DNA of 64,000 nucleotides from Martinezella hainanensis (lineage in GTDB: Bacteria > Pseudomonadota > Alphaproteobacteria > Rhizobiales > Rhizobiaceae): contig NZ_FMAC01000005.1 of assembly GCF_900094555.1 (NCBI RefSeq), positions 372,001 through 436,000 of the forward strand, in the 5' to 3' direction. Under the pieces are notes generated by a model. It ran no database searches. It worked only from the letters and a program-made list of their open reading frames with translations, and had not been told where the DNA came from. The translations under genes and the position numbers were made by a program. This document shows, in pieces, positions 43,910 to 51,902 of this stretch. Every line of letters begins with the position of its first letter. The first letter of the stretch is position 1.

Positions 43910-44731
43910 ATGAGTGACGCTTCCGATCATAGAGCCCCGGACGGCGAGCTTGTGCTCAGCCTCAAAGGGATCTCCAAACACTTCGGCGCCGTCTCGGCAC
44001 TGACGGATATCAACCTCGACGTTCACGCCGGCGAAGTCGTGGCGCTTGTCGGCGACAATGGCGCCGGCAAATCGACGCTCGTCAAGGTTCTGGCCGGGGT
44101 CCACCAGCCGAGTGCCGGTACGATCACGTTCCGCGGCAAACAGGTGACGCTCAGCGATCCCGCAACCGCGCTCGATCTCGGCATTGCCACGGTCTTTCAG
44201 GATCTGGCGCTTTGCGAGAACCTCGATGTCGTCGCCAACATCTTTCTCGGCCGGGAAATGAGCCCGCTGAAGCTCGACGAAACCGCGATGGAGGTTCGCG
44301 CCTGGACGCTGTTAAACGAGCTTGCGGCGCGCATCCCGAGCGTGCGCATCCCGATCGCATCGCTTTCCGGGGGCCAGCGACAGACGGTGGCAATTGCCCG
44401 CTCGCTGCTGCTCGAGCCGAAACTCATCATGCTCGACGAGCCGACCGCAGCCCTTGGCGTTGCGCAGACTGCCGAGGTGCTGAACCTCATAGAGCGCGTC
44501 CGCGACAAGGGGCTCGGTGTCATCATGATCAGCCACAACATGGAGGACGTGCGCGCCGTTGCTGACCGCATCGTCGTGCTGCGCCTCGGCCGCAACAACG
44601 GCATCTTCTATCCCGACACGTCAAACCAGGAACTCGTCAGCGCCATCACCGGAGCCACGGAAAACGCTGTGTCGCGCCGCGCAGGGCGACGTCAGGCCCA
44701 ACAGGAAGCAAGAGAAGGGGGCCAGCTATGA
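43910..44731 (+). CDS. Sugar ABC transporter ATP-binding protein
   Basis: A 273-residue single-domain ATPase of the carbohydrate uptake type: Walker A GDNGAGKSTLVKVLAG, signature LSGGQRQTVAIARSL, Walker B IMLDEPTAALG and the histidine in MISHNMEDV. It is half the size of RbsA-type double ATPases. The stop overlaps the permease start (ATGA). Confidence 0.93.
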   Translation: MSDASDHRAPDGELVLSLKGISKHFGAVSALTDINLDVHAGEVVALVGDNGAGKSTLVKVLAGVHQPSAGTITFRGKQVTLSDPATALDLGIATVFQDLALCENLDVVANIFLGREMSPLKLDETAMEVRAWTLLNELAARIPSVRIPIASLSGGQRQTVAIARSLLLEPKLIMLDEPTAALGVAQTAEVLNLIERVRDKGLGVIMISHNMEDVRAVADRIVVLRLGRNNGIFYPDTSNQELVSAITGATENAVSRRAGRRQAQQEAREGGQL

Positions 44732-45978
44732 GCGAGAACGGCAAGCAATCGACTCTGCTGCTCGACCGCAGCGACGTCCGCGTCAATCATGATACCGGGC
44801 TTGCGGCCACCATCCGCTCCTCCATCGACAAGGTGCGCTCCGGCGATCTGGGCTCGCTGCCCGTCGTCGTCGGTCTCGTCATCATCTGGACGGTGTTCGG
44901 CACACTCAATCCGACCTTCCTGTCCAGCAACAATCTCGCCAACCTGCTGTTCGACGCCTCGACGGTCGGCATCATTTCGCTCGGCATCGTCTGCGTGCTG
45001 ATGGTCGGCGAAATCGATCTTTCGGTCGGATCGATCAGCGGCTTTGCCTCGGCCATGGTCGGCATGCTCTGGGTGAACGAAGGCTGGCCGGTGGCCCTGG
45101 CGATCCTGGCGGCCCTTGTCGTCGGCGGTGTCATCGGTGCCATCTATGCCGTGCTGTTCAACCGGCTGGGCATGCCGAGCTTCGTTGCCACATTGGCGGG
45201 CCTTCTCGCCGTGCTCGGCATGCAGCTTTATCTGCTCGGCGCGACTGGCTCGATCAATCTGCCCTATGGCTCGGCCATTGTGAATTTCGGCCAGTTGCTA
45301 GTCATTCCACGCCCGCTTGCCTATGTCTTCGCGCTCATTCCGGGTACGGTGATGCTGGTTACTGGTCTGAGCGCCGTGCGGCGGCGCAAGCAGGCAAACC
45401 TCTCGGCGCCCTCCGTCGGCGGTCTGCTGGTAAAGGCAGCCGTCATTACCGTGGCCTTGGAATTCGTGGCTTTCTATCTCAATCAGGACCGCGGCATTCC
45501 CTGGATGTTCGCCCTGTTCGTGGTGCTCGCCATCGTCATGAATTATGCGCTGACGCGCACCCAATGGGGCCGGTCGATGTCGGCCGTCGGCGGCAATCGC
45601 GAGGCGGCACGGCGTGCCGGCATCAACGTGCGGCGGATCTATACCAGCGCCTTCGTGCTCTGCGCGATGTTTGCAGCGCTCGGCGGCGTGCTTGCGGCAG
45701 CGCGCTTGGCCTCGGCCAGCCAGCAGGCAGGCACCGGCGACGTCAATCTGAATGCGATCGCGGCGGCCGTTATCGGCGGGACCAGCCTCTTCGGCGGTCG
45801 CGGCAGCGCCTATTCGGCCCTGCTCGGCATCATCGTCATCCAGTCGATCGCCAGCGGCCTCACCATGCTCGATCTGTCGTCGGCGCTTCGCTACATGATC
45901 ACGGGCGCAGTTCTTGCCATTGCCGTCATCGTCGACTCGCTCGCCCGCCGCTCCCGCGCCTCGCATGGGCGCGGCTGA
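44728..45978 (+). CDS. Sugar ABC transporter permease (RbsC/XylH-like)
   Basis: A 416-residue membrane protein of the BPD_transp_2 family with about ten spans. Visible motifs: VLMVGEIDLSVGSISGFASAMVG and VGGNREAARRAGINVRRIYTSAF, both typical of ribose/xylose-type permeases, and AAVIGGTSLFGGRGS near the C-terminus. Four-base overlap with the ATPase gene. Confidence 0.93.
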   Translation: MSENGKQSTLLLDRSDVRVNHDTGLAATIRSSIDKVRSGDLGSLPVVVGLVIIWTVFGTLNPTFLSSNNLANLLFDASTVGIISLGIVCVLMVGEIDLSVGSISGFASAMVGMLWVNEGWPVALAILAALVVGGVIGAIYAVLFNRLGMPSFVATLAGLLAVLGMQLYLLGATGSINLPYGSAIVNFGQLLVIPRPLAYVFALIPGTVMLVTGLSAVRRRKQANLSAPSVGGLLVKAAVITVALEFVAFYLNQDRGIPWMFALFVVLAIVMNYALTRTQWGRSMSAVGGNREAARRAGINVRRIYTSAFVLCAMFAALGGVLAAARLASASQQAGTGDVNLNAIAAAVIGGTSLFGGRGSAYSALLGIIVIQSIASGLTMLDLSSALRYMITGAVLAIAVIVDSLARRSRASHGRG

Positions 45979-46003
45979 TTTCTTCAAGAAGGTAAGGATT
46001 GTT

Positions 46004-46732
46004 ATGAGACAGGATTTTGCCGGCAAGGTCGCCGCCATCACCGGGGCTGCGTCTGGAATTGGCCTGGAATGCGCCAAATCGCTACTGAACGAGGGCGCCA
46101 GCGTCGCCCTTGTCGACCGGGCGGAAGATAGTCTGAAAAGCCTTTGCGCCGAACTTGGGCCGAACGCCCATCCCGTCGTCGTCGATCTTCTGAAGCCCGA
46201 GAGCGTGGCGACCATGTTGCCGCAGATTCTCGACAGGTTCGGCAAGCTCGATATCTTCCATGCCAATGCCGGTGCCTATATCGGCGGCGAGGTCGCGGAA
46301 GGCGATCCCGATGCCTGGGATCGGATGCTGGATCTGAATATCAACGCAGCCTTCCGTTCGGTTCGCATGGTGCTGCCACACATGATTGAGCGCAAGACAG
46401 GCGACATCATCATGACGAGTTCGATCGCCGGGCTGGTGCCTGTGGTCTGGGAGCCGATTTACACGGCATCGAAGCATGCCATCCAGGCCTTCACGCACAC
46501 GGTGCGGCGTCAGGTTGCCAAGCATGGCATCCGCGTCGGCGCCGTGGCGCCGGGGCCGGTGGTGACTGCGTTGATCAGCGACTGGCCGCAGGCGAAGCTC
46601 GATGAGGCGATTGCCGCAGGTGGTCTCATGGAGGCGACCGAAGTAGCGGAGGCGGTCGTCTTCATGCTATCGAGACCGCGGAACATCGTAATCCGGGATC
46701 TGGTGATCCTGCCCTTGAGTACGGATCTCTGA
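46004..46732 (+). CDS. rbtD: Ribitol 2-dehydrogenase (SDR)
   Basis: A 242-residue short-chain dehydrogenase: TGAASGIG at 13-20, Asp38 (VALVDRA) selecting NAD+, HANAG near 87, Ser140, Tyr153 and Lys157 (YTASK). It agrees along its whole length with Klebsiella RbtD as I remember it, including LDIFHANAGAYIGG, DPDAWDRMLDLNINAAFR and PGPVVTALISDWP. It oxidises ribitol to D-ribulose, the substrate of the kinase that follows. I chose the ATG at 46004; longer in-frame starts lie inside the permease gene. The stop overlaps the kinase start. Confidence 0.9.
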   Translation: MRQDFAGKVAAITGAASGIGLECAKSLLNEGASVALVDRAEDSLKSLCAELGPNAHPVVVDLLKPESVATMLPQILDRFGKLDIFHANAGAYIGGEVAEGDPDAWDRMLDLNINAAFRSVRMVLPHMIERKTGDIIMTSSIAGLVPVVWEPIYTASKHAIQAFTHTVRRQVAKHGIRVGAVAPGPVVTALISDWPQAKLDEAIAAGGLMEATEVAEAVVFMLSRPRNIVIRDLVILPLSTDL

Positions 46733-48363
46733 TGACGGCACCTTATTTCATCGGCATCGATGTCGGCACAGGCAGCGCCCGGGCCGGGATTTTCGACGCA
46801 CATGGCCATCTGCTCGCCGCCGCCAAGCGGCCGATCACCATCTGGCACGAGGCCGGCAGCATCGTCGAGCAGTCGAGCGAGCAGATATGGAAGGCCGTTT
46901 GCGACAGCGTCAAGGAGGCTATTGCAACGGCGAGGATAGCGGCCGGCGATATCGCCGGCATCGGCTTCGATGCGACCTGCTCGCTGGTTGCGGTCAAGGC
47001 GGACGGCAAGGCCGTCGCTGTCGGGCCATCGGGGGATGCCGATCGCAACATCATCGTCTGGATGGATCATCGCGCCGCCGGTGAGGCCGCAGAGATCAAT
47101 GCCGGAAATCATGCGGTTCTGCGTTATGTCGGCGGCCGCATCTCGCCCGAGATGGAAACGCCGAAGCTCCTGTGGCTGAAGCGAAACTTGCCAGAGTCTT
47201 TCGCTGCGACAGACCATTTCTTCGATCTCGCCGATTATCTGACCTGGCGCGCGACAGGCTCGCTGCAAAGATCGATGTGCACGGTGACGTGCAAGTGGAC
47301 CTATCTTGCCCATGAGAAACGCTGGGATGGGCAATATTTCAAGGATATCGGGCTCGGTGAGCTGGCGGATGAAGGCTTTGTGCGCATCGGCACCGAGATC
47401 GTCGAGCCGGGGACTGCCTTGGGTGAGGGTCTGAACGAAGCTGCCGCCCGCGATCTCGGCCTGACTGTTGGCACGCCGGTCGGTGCTTCGCTGATCGATG
47501 CCCATGCCGGTGGTGTTGGCACGTTGGGCGGGCAGGGGCCGGACGGCGAGGGCGATGTCAGGAATCGGCTCGCCTATATCTTCGGCACCTCGGCCTGCTC
47601 GATGGCGTCGAGTGAAGGAGCCGTGTTCGTCGACGGTGTCTGGGGTCCGTATTTTTCGGCCATGGTGCCTGGCCTCTGGCTGACCGAGGGCGGTCAGTCC
47701 GCAGCAGGCGCGGCGATCGATCATCTCGTTACCATGCATCCGGCAGCCGGCGAAGCTCGCCAGAAGGCCGAGGCGGAAGGCCTTTCGCTCGTGGCCTGGC
47801 TCGACCGGCAGGCCATGAAGGCAAGCGGCCACGCGTCCGACGCTGTGAAGCTCGCGCAATTGATCCAGGTCGTTCCCGAATTCCTCGGCAACCGGTCACC
47901 CTATGCGGATCCCGATGCGCGCGCCGTCATCTCCGGTCTAGGCCTGGAGACCGGTATCGACGATCTGATCGCTCTCTACGTCGCCGGCCTTTGCGGTATC
48001 GGCTATGGTCTCAAACAGCTGCTCGAAAAACTGGAGCAGGATGGCATTGCCTGCGATCTCATCATTGCCAGCGGCGGCGCTGCCCAGAGCGGCCTTGTGC
48101 GCCAGCTTCTGGCGGATACGACAGGCAGGCCGGTCGCCGTCGCCGACACGGAGGAGCCCGTTCTTCTGGGTGCCGCTATGCTCGGCGCCACGGCTAGTAG
48201 GCATTCTGGCTCGCTCTTGGAAGCCATGGCCACCATGTCGCGACTGGCGAAGAGGTTCGAGCCGGCGGAGGATGCCATCAAGGCCTTGCATGAGCGCCGT
48301 TACGAAGCTTTCGAGCTGCTGCAATCGGCAGATCGCAGCATTCGCGCGCTGATGGCGTCGTGA
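46732..48363 (+). CDS. FGGY-family pentulose kinase, probable D-ribulokinase
   Basis: A 543-residue kinase of the pentulose-kinase branch. The N-terminal phosphate loop is FIGIDVGTGSARAGIFD, GIGFDATCSLVAV follows, and the C-terminal domain has IIASGGAAQSGLVRQLLAD and a late LLGAAMLGA. Length and motifs match the five-carbon-sugar kinase group rather than xylulokinase. With RbtD upstream (TGATG overlap), it should phosphorylate D-ribulose to D-ribulose 5-phosphate for the pentose-phosphate pathway. Confidence 0.9.
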   Translation: MTAPYFIGIDVGTGSARAGIFDAHGHLLAAAKRPITIWHEAGSIVEQSSEQIWKAVCDSVKEAIATARIAAGDIAGIGFDATCSLVAVKADGKAVAVGPSGDADRNIIVWMDHRAAGEAAEINAGNHAVLRYVGGRISPEMETPKLLWLKRNLPESFAATDHFFDLADYLTWRATGSLQRSMCTVTCKWTYLAHEKRWDGQYFKDIGLGELADEGFVRIGTEIVEPGTALGEGLNEAAARDLGLTVGTPVGASLIDAHAGGVGTLGGQGPDGEGDVRNRLAYIFGTSACSMASSEGAVFVDGVWGPYFSAMVPGLWLTEGGQSAAGAAIDHLVTMHPAAGEARQKAEAEGLSLVAWLDRQAMKASGHASDAVKLAQLIQVVPEFLGNRSPYADPDARAVISGLGLETGIDDLIALYVAGLCGIGYGLKQLLEKLEQDGIACDLIIASGGAAQSGLVRQLLADTTGRPVAVADTEEPVLLGAAMLGATASRHSGSLLEAMATMSRLAKRFEPAEDAIKALHERRYEAFELLQSADRSIRALMAS

Positions 48364-48372
48364 ATTCGGCCA

Positions 48373-49266
48373 TCAGCCACGATAGCGCAACGCCTCCAGC
48401 ACCACCGCAAAGGCGGAGGACGGCTGGCGGCGGCTCGGATAATAGAGATGGTAGCCCGTCCAGGGCGGGCACCAATCCTCAAGCACACGAATAAGCCGAC
48501 CGCTTTCGATATCTGGCTGTACCAGATCGTAGGGCGCATAGGCCAAACCGTAGCCATCGACCGCGGCCGCCAGAACTTGCCGAATGCCGTTAAATGTCAT
48601 CTGGCCATCGACGCGTACCCGTAGTTCGTCGCTACCCTTTTCGAACTCCCAAACATAATTGCCACCATGGGTCGGAAGGCGCAGGTTGATGCATTTGTGG
48701 GCGGTCAGGTCTTGAGGGATGATCGGTCTATTGCGTCCCTCGAAATAGGATGGAGAGCCGACCACCGCAAAAGCTTGATCGGGAGCGATACGCACGGCGA
48801 TCATGCCGTTGGCGACCGTCTGGCCCAAGCGAACGCCGGCGTCGAAACGTTCTGCCACAATATCGGTCAGGCCGTAGTCATTGATGATCTCGACGTGGAT
48901 GTCGGGATAATCCTTGAGCACGCCGGCAAGCTTCGGCCAGATATAGGTATCGACGGCATAGTCGACCGATGTGATCCGGATCGTGCCGGCCGGCCTTTCA
49001 CGCAGTTCGGTGACGGCGAAGAGTTCGGCCTCGATTTCCTGGAAGCGCGGCGTGAGGGACCGCAGCAAGCGCTCGCCCGCTGGTGTCGGGCTGACGCTGC
49101 GCGTGGTCCGGGTCAAAAGCCTGACGCCCATGCGCTCCTCCAGCTGCCGCACCGTGTGGCTAAGTGCCGATTGCGAAACGCCGAGCTGGGCGGCCGCCCG
49201 CGTAAAGCTCCGCTCTCTGGCGACGGCGAGAAAAAATAGCAGGTCGGTGACGTTTTCGCGCAGCAT
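48373..49266 (-). CDS. LysR-type transcriptional regulator
   Basis: A 297-residue LTTR: N-terminal HTH (FLAVARERSFTRAAAQLGVSQSALSHTVRQLEERMGVRLLTRTTRSVSPTPAG) and a C-terminal effector domain (GTIRITSVDYAVDTYIWPKL, then DIVAERFDAGVRLG). It is the group often found divergent from SDR or aldo-keto reductase genes. Convergent with the kinase gene with a 9-bp gap, and divergent from the cupin gene, which is its likely target. Confidence 0.9.
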   Translation of the reverse strand: MLRENVTDLLFFLAVARERSFTRAAAQLGVSQSALSHTVRQLEERMGVRLLTRTTRSVSPTPAGERLLRSLTPRFQEIEAELFAVTELRERPAGTIRITSVDYAVDTYIWPKLAGVLKDYPDIHVEIINDYGLTDIVAERFDAGVRLGQTVANGMIAVRIAPDQAFAVVGSPSYFEGRNRPIIPQDLTAHKCINLRLPTHGGNYVWEFEKGSDELRVRVDGQMTFNGIRQVLAAAVDGYGLAYAPYDLVQPDIESGRLIRVLEDWCPPWTGYHLYYPSRRQPSSAFAVVLEALRYRG

Positions 49267-49465
49267 CTATGAGTGTCTCTCATATGTCGGGCGATGCTCT
49301 TATCATGGAATGAACGAGTCACATAGCGCCCGTATGGGATTGAAAGGCGTAAATGCAGCTTTAGCAGGCGTTCCGATGTGTCGGCCGGTGATGGCGAGAC
49401 GCGACATTTATCGCTTGGATTCATAAGTCTATGCGGGCGTGACCCACTACTGCTCCGAAAAATGC

Positions 49466-49480
49466 GGGCTAGATTAGCCC
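49466..49480 (+). promoter_or_regulatory. Inverted repeat in the LysR/cupin intergenic region
   Basis: GGGCTA-GAT-TAGCCC, perfect 6-base arms, 46 bases before the cupin start. Possible operator for the divergent LysR protein, though it does not contain the classical T-N11-A core. Confidence 0.35.
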
Positions 49481-49525
49481 TATACAGTCGAGTCATTGCG
49501 GCTCATCGCAAGAAAGGATGTCATC

Positions 49526-49924
49526 ATGGATATCAAGAGAAACGGGACGCAGCCATCGGGCAAAGGTCCTTCGGACTGGTTCACCGGCACCGTACGCATC
49601 GACCCGGTCTTTGCCGCCAATGACGCGCGGCGCGCCGCCGCCGGTAGCGTCACGTTTGAACCCGGTGCACGGACTGCGTGGCACACACATCCGCGCGGCC
49701 AGACCCTTATCGTCACCGCCGGCTTTGGTCTCGCTCAGCGCGAGGGCGGCCCGATCGAGGAGATCCGCCCCGGAGACGTCGTCTGGTTCGAGCCGGGCGA
49801 GAAGCACTGGCACGGCGCCTCGCCAACGACAGCCATGACCCACATCGCCATCCAGGAACATCTCGACGGCAAGGTGGTGGATTGGATGGAGCATGTGACG
49901 GACGAACAATATCAGGGAAAATGA
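49526..49924 (+). CDS. Cupin protein resembling bacterial hydroxynitrile lyase
   Basis: A 132-residue single-domain cupin. His53, His55 and Gln59 (WHTHPRGQ) with His94 (GEKHWHG) form the metal site. The sequence and numbering match the Granulicella manganese-dependent cupin hydroxynitrile lyase as I remember it (DWFTGTVRID, SVTFEPGARTAWHTHP, VVDWMEHVTDEQY). That enzyme splits cyanohydrins in vitro, but the natural role of the family is uncertain; many copies sit next to SDR genes as here. The ATG at 49526 has AGAAAGGA upstream. Confidence 0.82.
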   Translation: MDIKRNGTQPSGKGPSDWFTGTVRIDPVFAANDARRAAAGSVTFEPGARTAWHTHPRGQTLIVTAGFGLAQREGGPIEEIRPGDVVWFEPGEKHWHGASPTTAMTHIAIQEHLDGKVVDWMEHVTDEQYQGK

Positions 49925-49935
49925 GGTCGAAGGCG

Positions 49936-50673
49936 ATGGTGGAAGGTATCAAGGACAAGGTCGTCGTCATCACGGGCGCCAGCAGCGGCCTCGGCGAGGC
50001 CGCTGCCCGCCGTCTTGCCAGGGATGGCGCCAGGCTCGTTCTCGGCGCGCGGCGCATCGATCGCCTGCGGGCGCTCGCAAGCGAGCTTTCGCTTGGCGAA
50101 GATGCCGTCATCCAGACGGATGTGACGGATCGCGTGCAGGTGAAGGCGCTTGTGGACCATGCTGTCAGGCAGAACGGCCGCATCGACGTGCTCATCAACA
50201 ATGCCGGTCTGATGCCGAGCTCGATGCTGGAGCGCCTTCACATCGACGAATGGGATCGGATGATCGATGTCAACATCAAGGGCGTGCTCTACGGCATCGC
50301 CGCTGTTCTTCCTTACATGACGGAGCAGAGGAGCGGGCATATCATCAACGTTTCTTCTGTGGCGGGGCATAAGGTCGGGCCGGGCGGGGCAGTCTACTCG
50401 GCGACGAAGCATTCCGTGCGGGCGCTTTCCGAGGGGCTGCGGCAGGAGGTGAAGGCCCACAATATCCGTACGACGATCATCTCTCCCGGTGCTGTCGCAA
50501 CCGAACTGCCAGATACGATCACCGATCCGGATGTCGCGGCCCGTATCAACGAGGTCTATAAAAGCGCGATATCGCCGGAGGCATTTGCCAGCACCGTCGC
50601 TTTCGCCATAAGTCAGCCGCAAGACGTCGATATCAACGAGATCCTGTTTCGCCCGACGGCACAGGTCTACTAA
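49936..50673 (+). CDS. SDR-family oxidoreductase, NADPH-type
   Basis: A 245-residue short-chain reductase: TGASSGLG at 13-20, Arg39-Arg40 in LGARR favouring NADP, NNAG near 88, Ser140/141 and the YSATK motif with Tyr154 and Lys158. Two starts are possible: 49936, with GAGG nine bases upstream, and 49921, which overlaps the cupin stop (ATGA). Either way it is translated with the cupin. It may reduce or oxidise a carbonyl compound related to the cupin reaction. Confidence 0.87.
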   Translation: MVEGIKDKVVVITGASSGLGEAAARRLARDGARLVLGARRIDRLRALASELSLGEDAVIQTDVTDRVQVKALVDHAVRQNGRIDVLINNAGLMPSSMLERLHIDEWDRMIDVNIKGVLYGIAAVLPYMTEQRSGHIINVSSVAGHKVGPGGAVYSATKHSVRALSEGLRQEVKAHNIRTTIISPGAVATELPDTITDPDVAARINEVYKSAISPEAFASTVAFAISQPQDVDINEILFRPTAQVY

Positions 50674-50980
50674 ACGAAACGCCCGGCCGGCGAGGCATTT
50701 GTGACCTCGCGGGCCGCGTCAAACGGGGACGGAAAAGAGCTTATGATTCGGCTTGTGATTGGCGCGGCACTCGCGCTTGCGGCGCTCACCTGGTCCAATG
50801 CACAGTGCATGCAGATGCCGACGGGCTTTTCCTTGCCGTCTAGCAGCGTATTCGCGGCTGATTGAACTCCGCCGCAATCAACAGATGTCGCCAACGCGGT
50901 GATGCTGGCCGTAGGCAGATAAGCATTCGGTTGCATCGCCGCGCTATCCTCGGCTGATTGGCACGAATCGAGGATATCCG
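50674..50980. other. 307-bp gap between SDR and esterase genes
   Basis: Contains the short candidate secreted-peptide gene at 50743-50865. Nothing else of note was seen. Confidence 0.5.
50743..50865 (+). CDS. Candidate 40-residue exported peptide of unknown function
   Basis: A short frame beginning MIRLVIGAALALAALTWSNA followed by QCMQMPTGF and ending FAAD. The first 20 residues look like a signal peptide with cleavage after SNA. The ribosome site is weak (GGAAAAGAG). It is below the length gene callers accept and no family is recognised. A chance frame in GC-rich DNA is possible. Confidence 0.35.
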   Translation: MIRLVIGAALALAALTWSNAQCMQMPTGFSLPSSSVFAAD

Positions 50981-51901
50981 ATGGCGTCTGCTGAGCGTCC
51001 CATGCCGAGCGAAGCCGGCATTTTGCAGTTCATGGAGATCTGCGATTCCTTCTATCCGCCGGATGCGGTAACGGCCTCCATTGCGCAGCAGCGTCAATGG
51101 TATGATGCCTTGTGCGCCCGTTTCGATCGCCCCTTGCTCGAGGGTATGCGGACCACCGATGGCATCGTATCCGGAACGATTCGCGTCAGGCATTACAAGC
51201 CCGCCAATATCCGTACGACAACGAACCTGCTCTATCTCCACGGCGGCGGCTTTGTCGTGGGCTCGCTTGAGAGCCATCACGCGATCTGCGCCGAAATTGC
51301 CGATCATGCCGGTGCTGAACTGATCTCGGTCGACTACCGATTGGCGCCGGAATATCGCTGGCCGGCACAGACGGATGACTGTTTCAGCGTGCTCACACAG
51401 CTGCGCGCCGAGAAGAAATCGGTCGTGCTGATCGGCGACAGTGCCGGCGGTAATCTCGCGGCGGGATTGGCGGTGCGGGCGAAAGCTGAGGGGCTTTCGG
51501 GAATCGTCGGCCAGATTTTGATCTATCCGGCGCTCGGCGGCGATCTCGTCTCCGGCTCCTATGAGGAAATGGCCGAGGCGCCGGGCCTGACGACGGCCGA
51601 TGTCGCCTATTACCGCACTATCCTGCAGGCGCCCGAAGGCGATCCGGTCTCCGGTCCGCTTGCCTTGTCATCGGTGGCTGGCCTTCCGCCCGCCTTCATC
51701 ACCGTGGCGCACTATGATCCGCTGCGCGATGACGGCCGCAATTATGCGGCGCGCCTGGCGCAGGCCGGCGTCGAGGTGTGGTTCCGCGAGGAACCTCAGA
51801 TGGTACATGCGTGGCTGCGGGCACGGCATATGAGCGAGGGCGCGCGCGCCGGCTTCGCCGCCATATGCGCGGCGGCAAGCCGGTTTGCCGGTTCTCGCTG
51901 A
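50981..51901 (+). CDS. Alpha/beta hydrolase of the hormone-sensitive-lipase (HSL) family
   Basis: A 306-residue esterase: the oxyanion motif HGGG at 87-90, the nucleophile Ser154 in GDSAGG, an acid in HYDPLRDDG and a histidine in QMVHAWLR near the C-terminus. No signal peptide, so cytoplasmic. It hydrolyses short acyl esters or related bonds; substrate unknown. It converges on the CocE-type gene with a single base between the two stop codons. Confidence 0.87.
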   Translation: MASAERPMPSEAGILQFMEICDSFYPPDAVTASIAQQRQWYDALCARFDRPLLEGMRTTDGIVSGTIRVRHYKPANIRTTTNLLYLHGGGFVVGSLESHHAICAEIADHAGAELISVDYRLAPEYRWPAQTDDCFSVLTQLRAEKKSVVLIGDSAGGNLAAGLAVRAKAEGLSGIVGQILIYPALGGDLVSGSYEEMAEAPGLTTADVAYYRTILQAPEGDPVSGPLALSSVAGLPPAFITVAHYDPLRDDGRNYAARLAQAGVEVWFREEPQMVHAWLRARHMSEGARAGFAAICAAASRFAGSR

Positions 51902-51902
51902 C

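Noticed and set aside
50670..50936. 88-residue minus-strand frame in the gap after the SDR gene
   Set aside because: No ribosome site, no family pattern, and it begins inside the SDR stop region; the short plus-strand frame is more credible.
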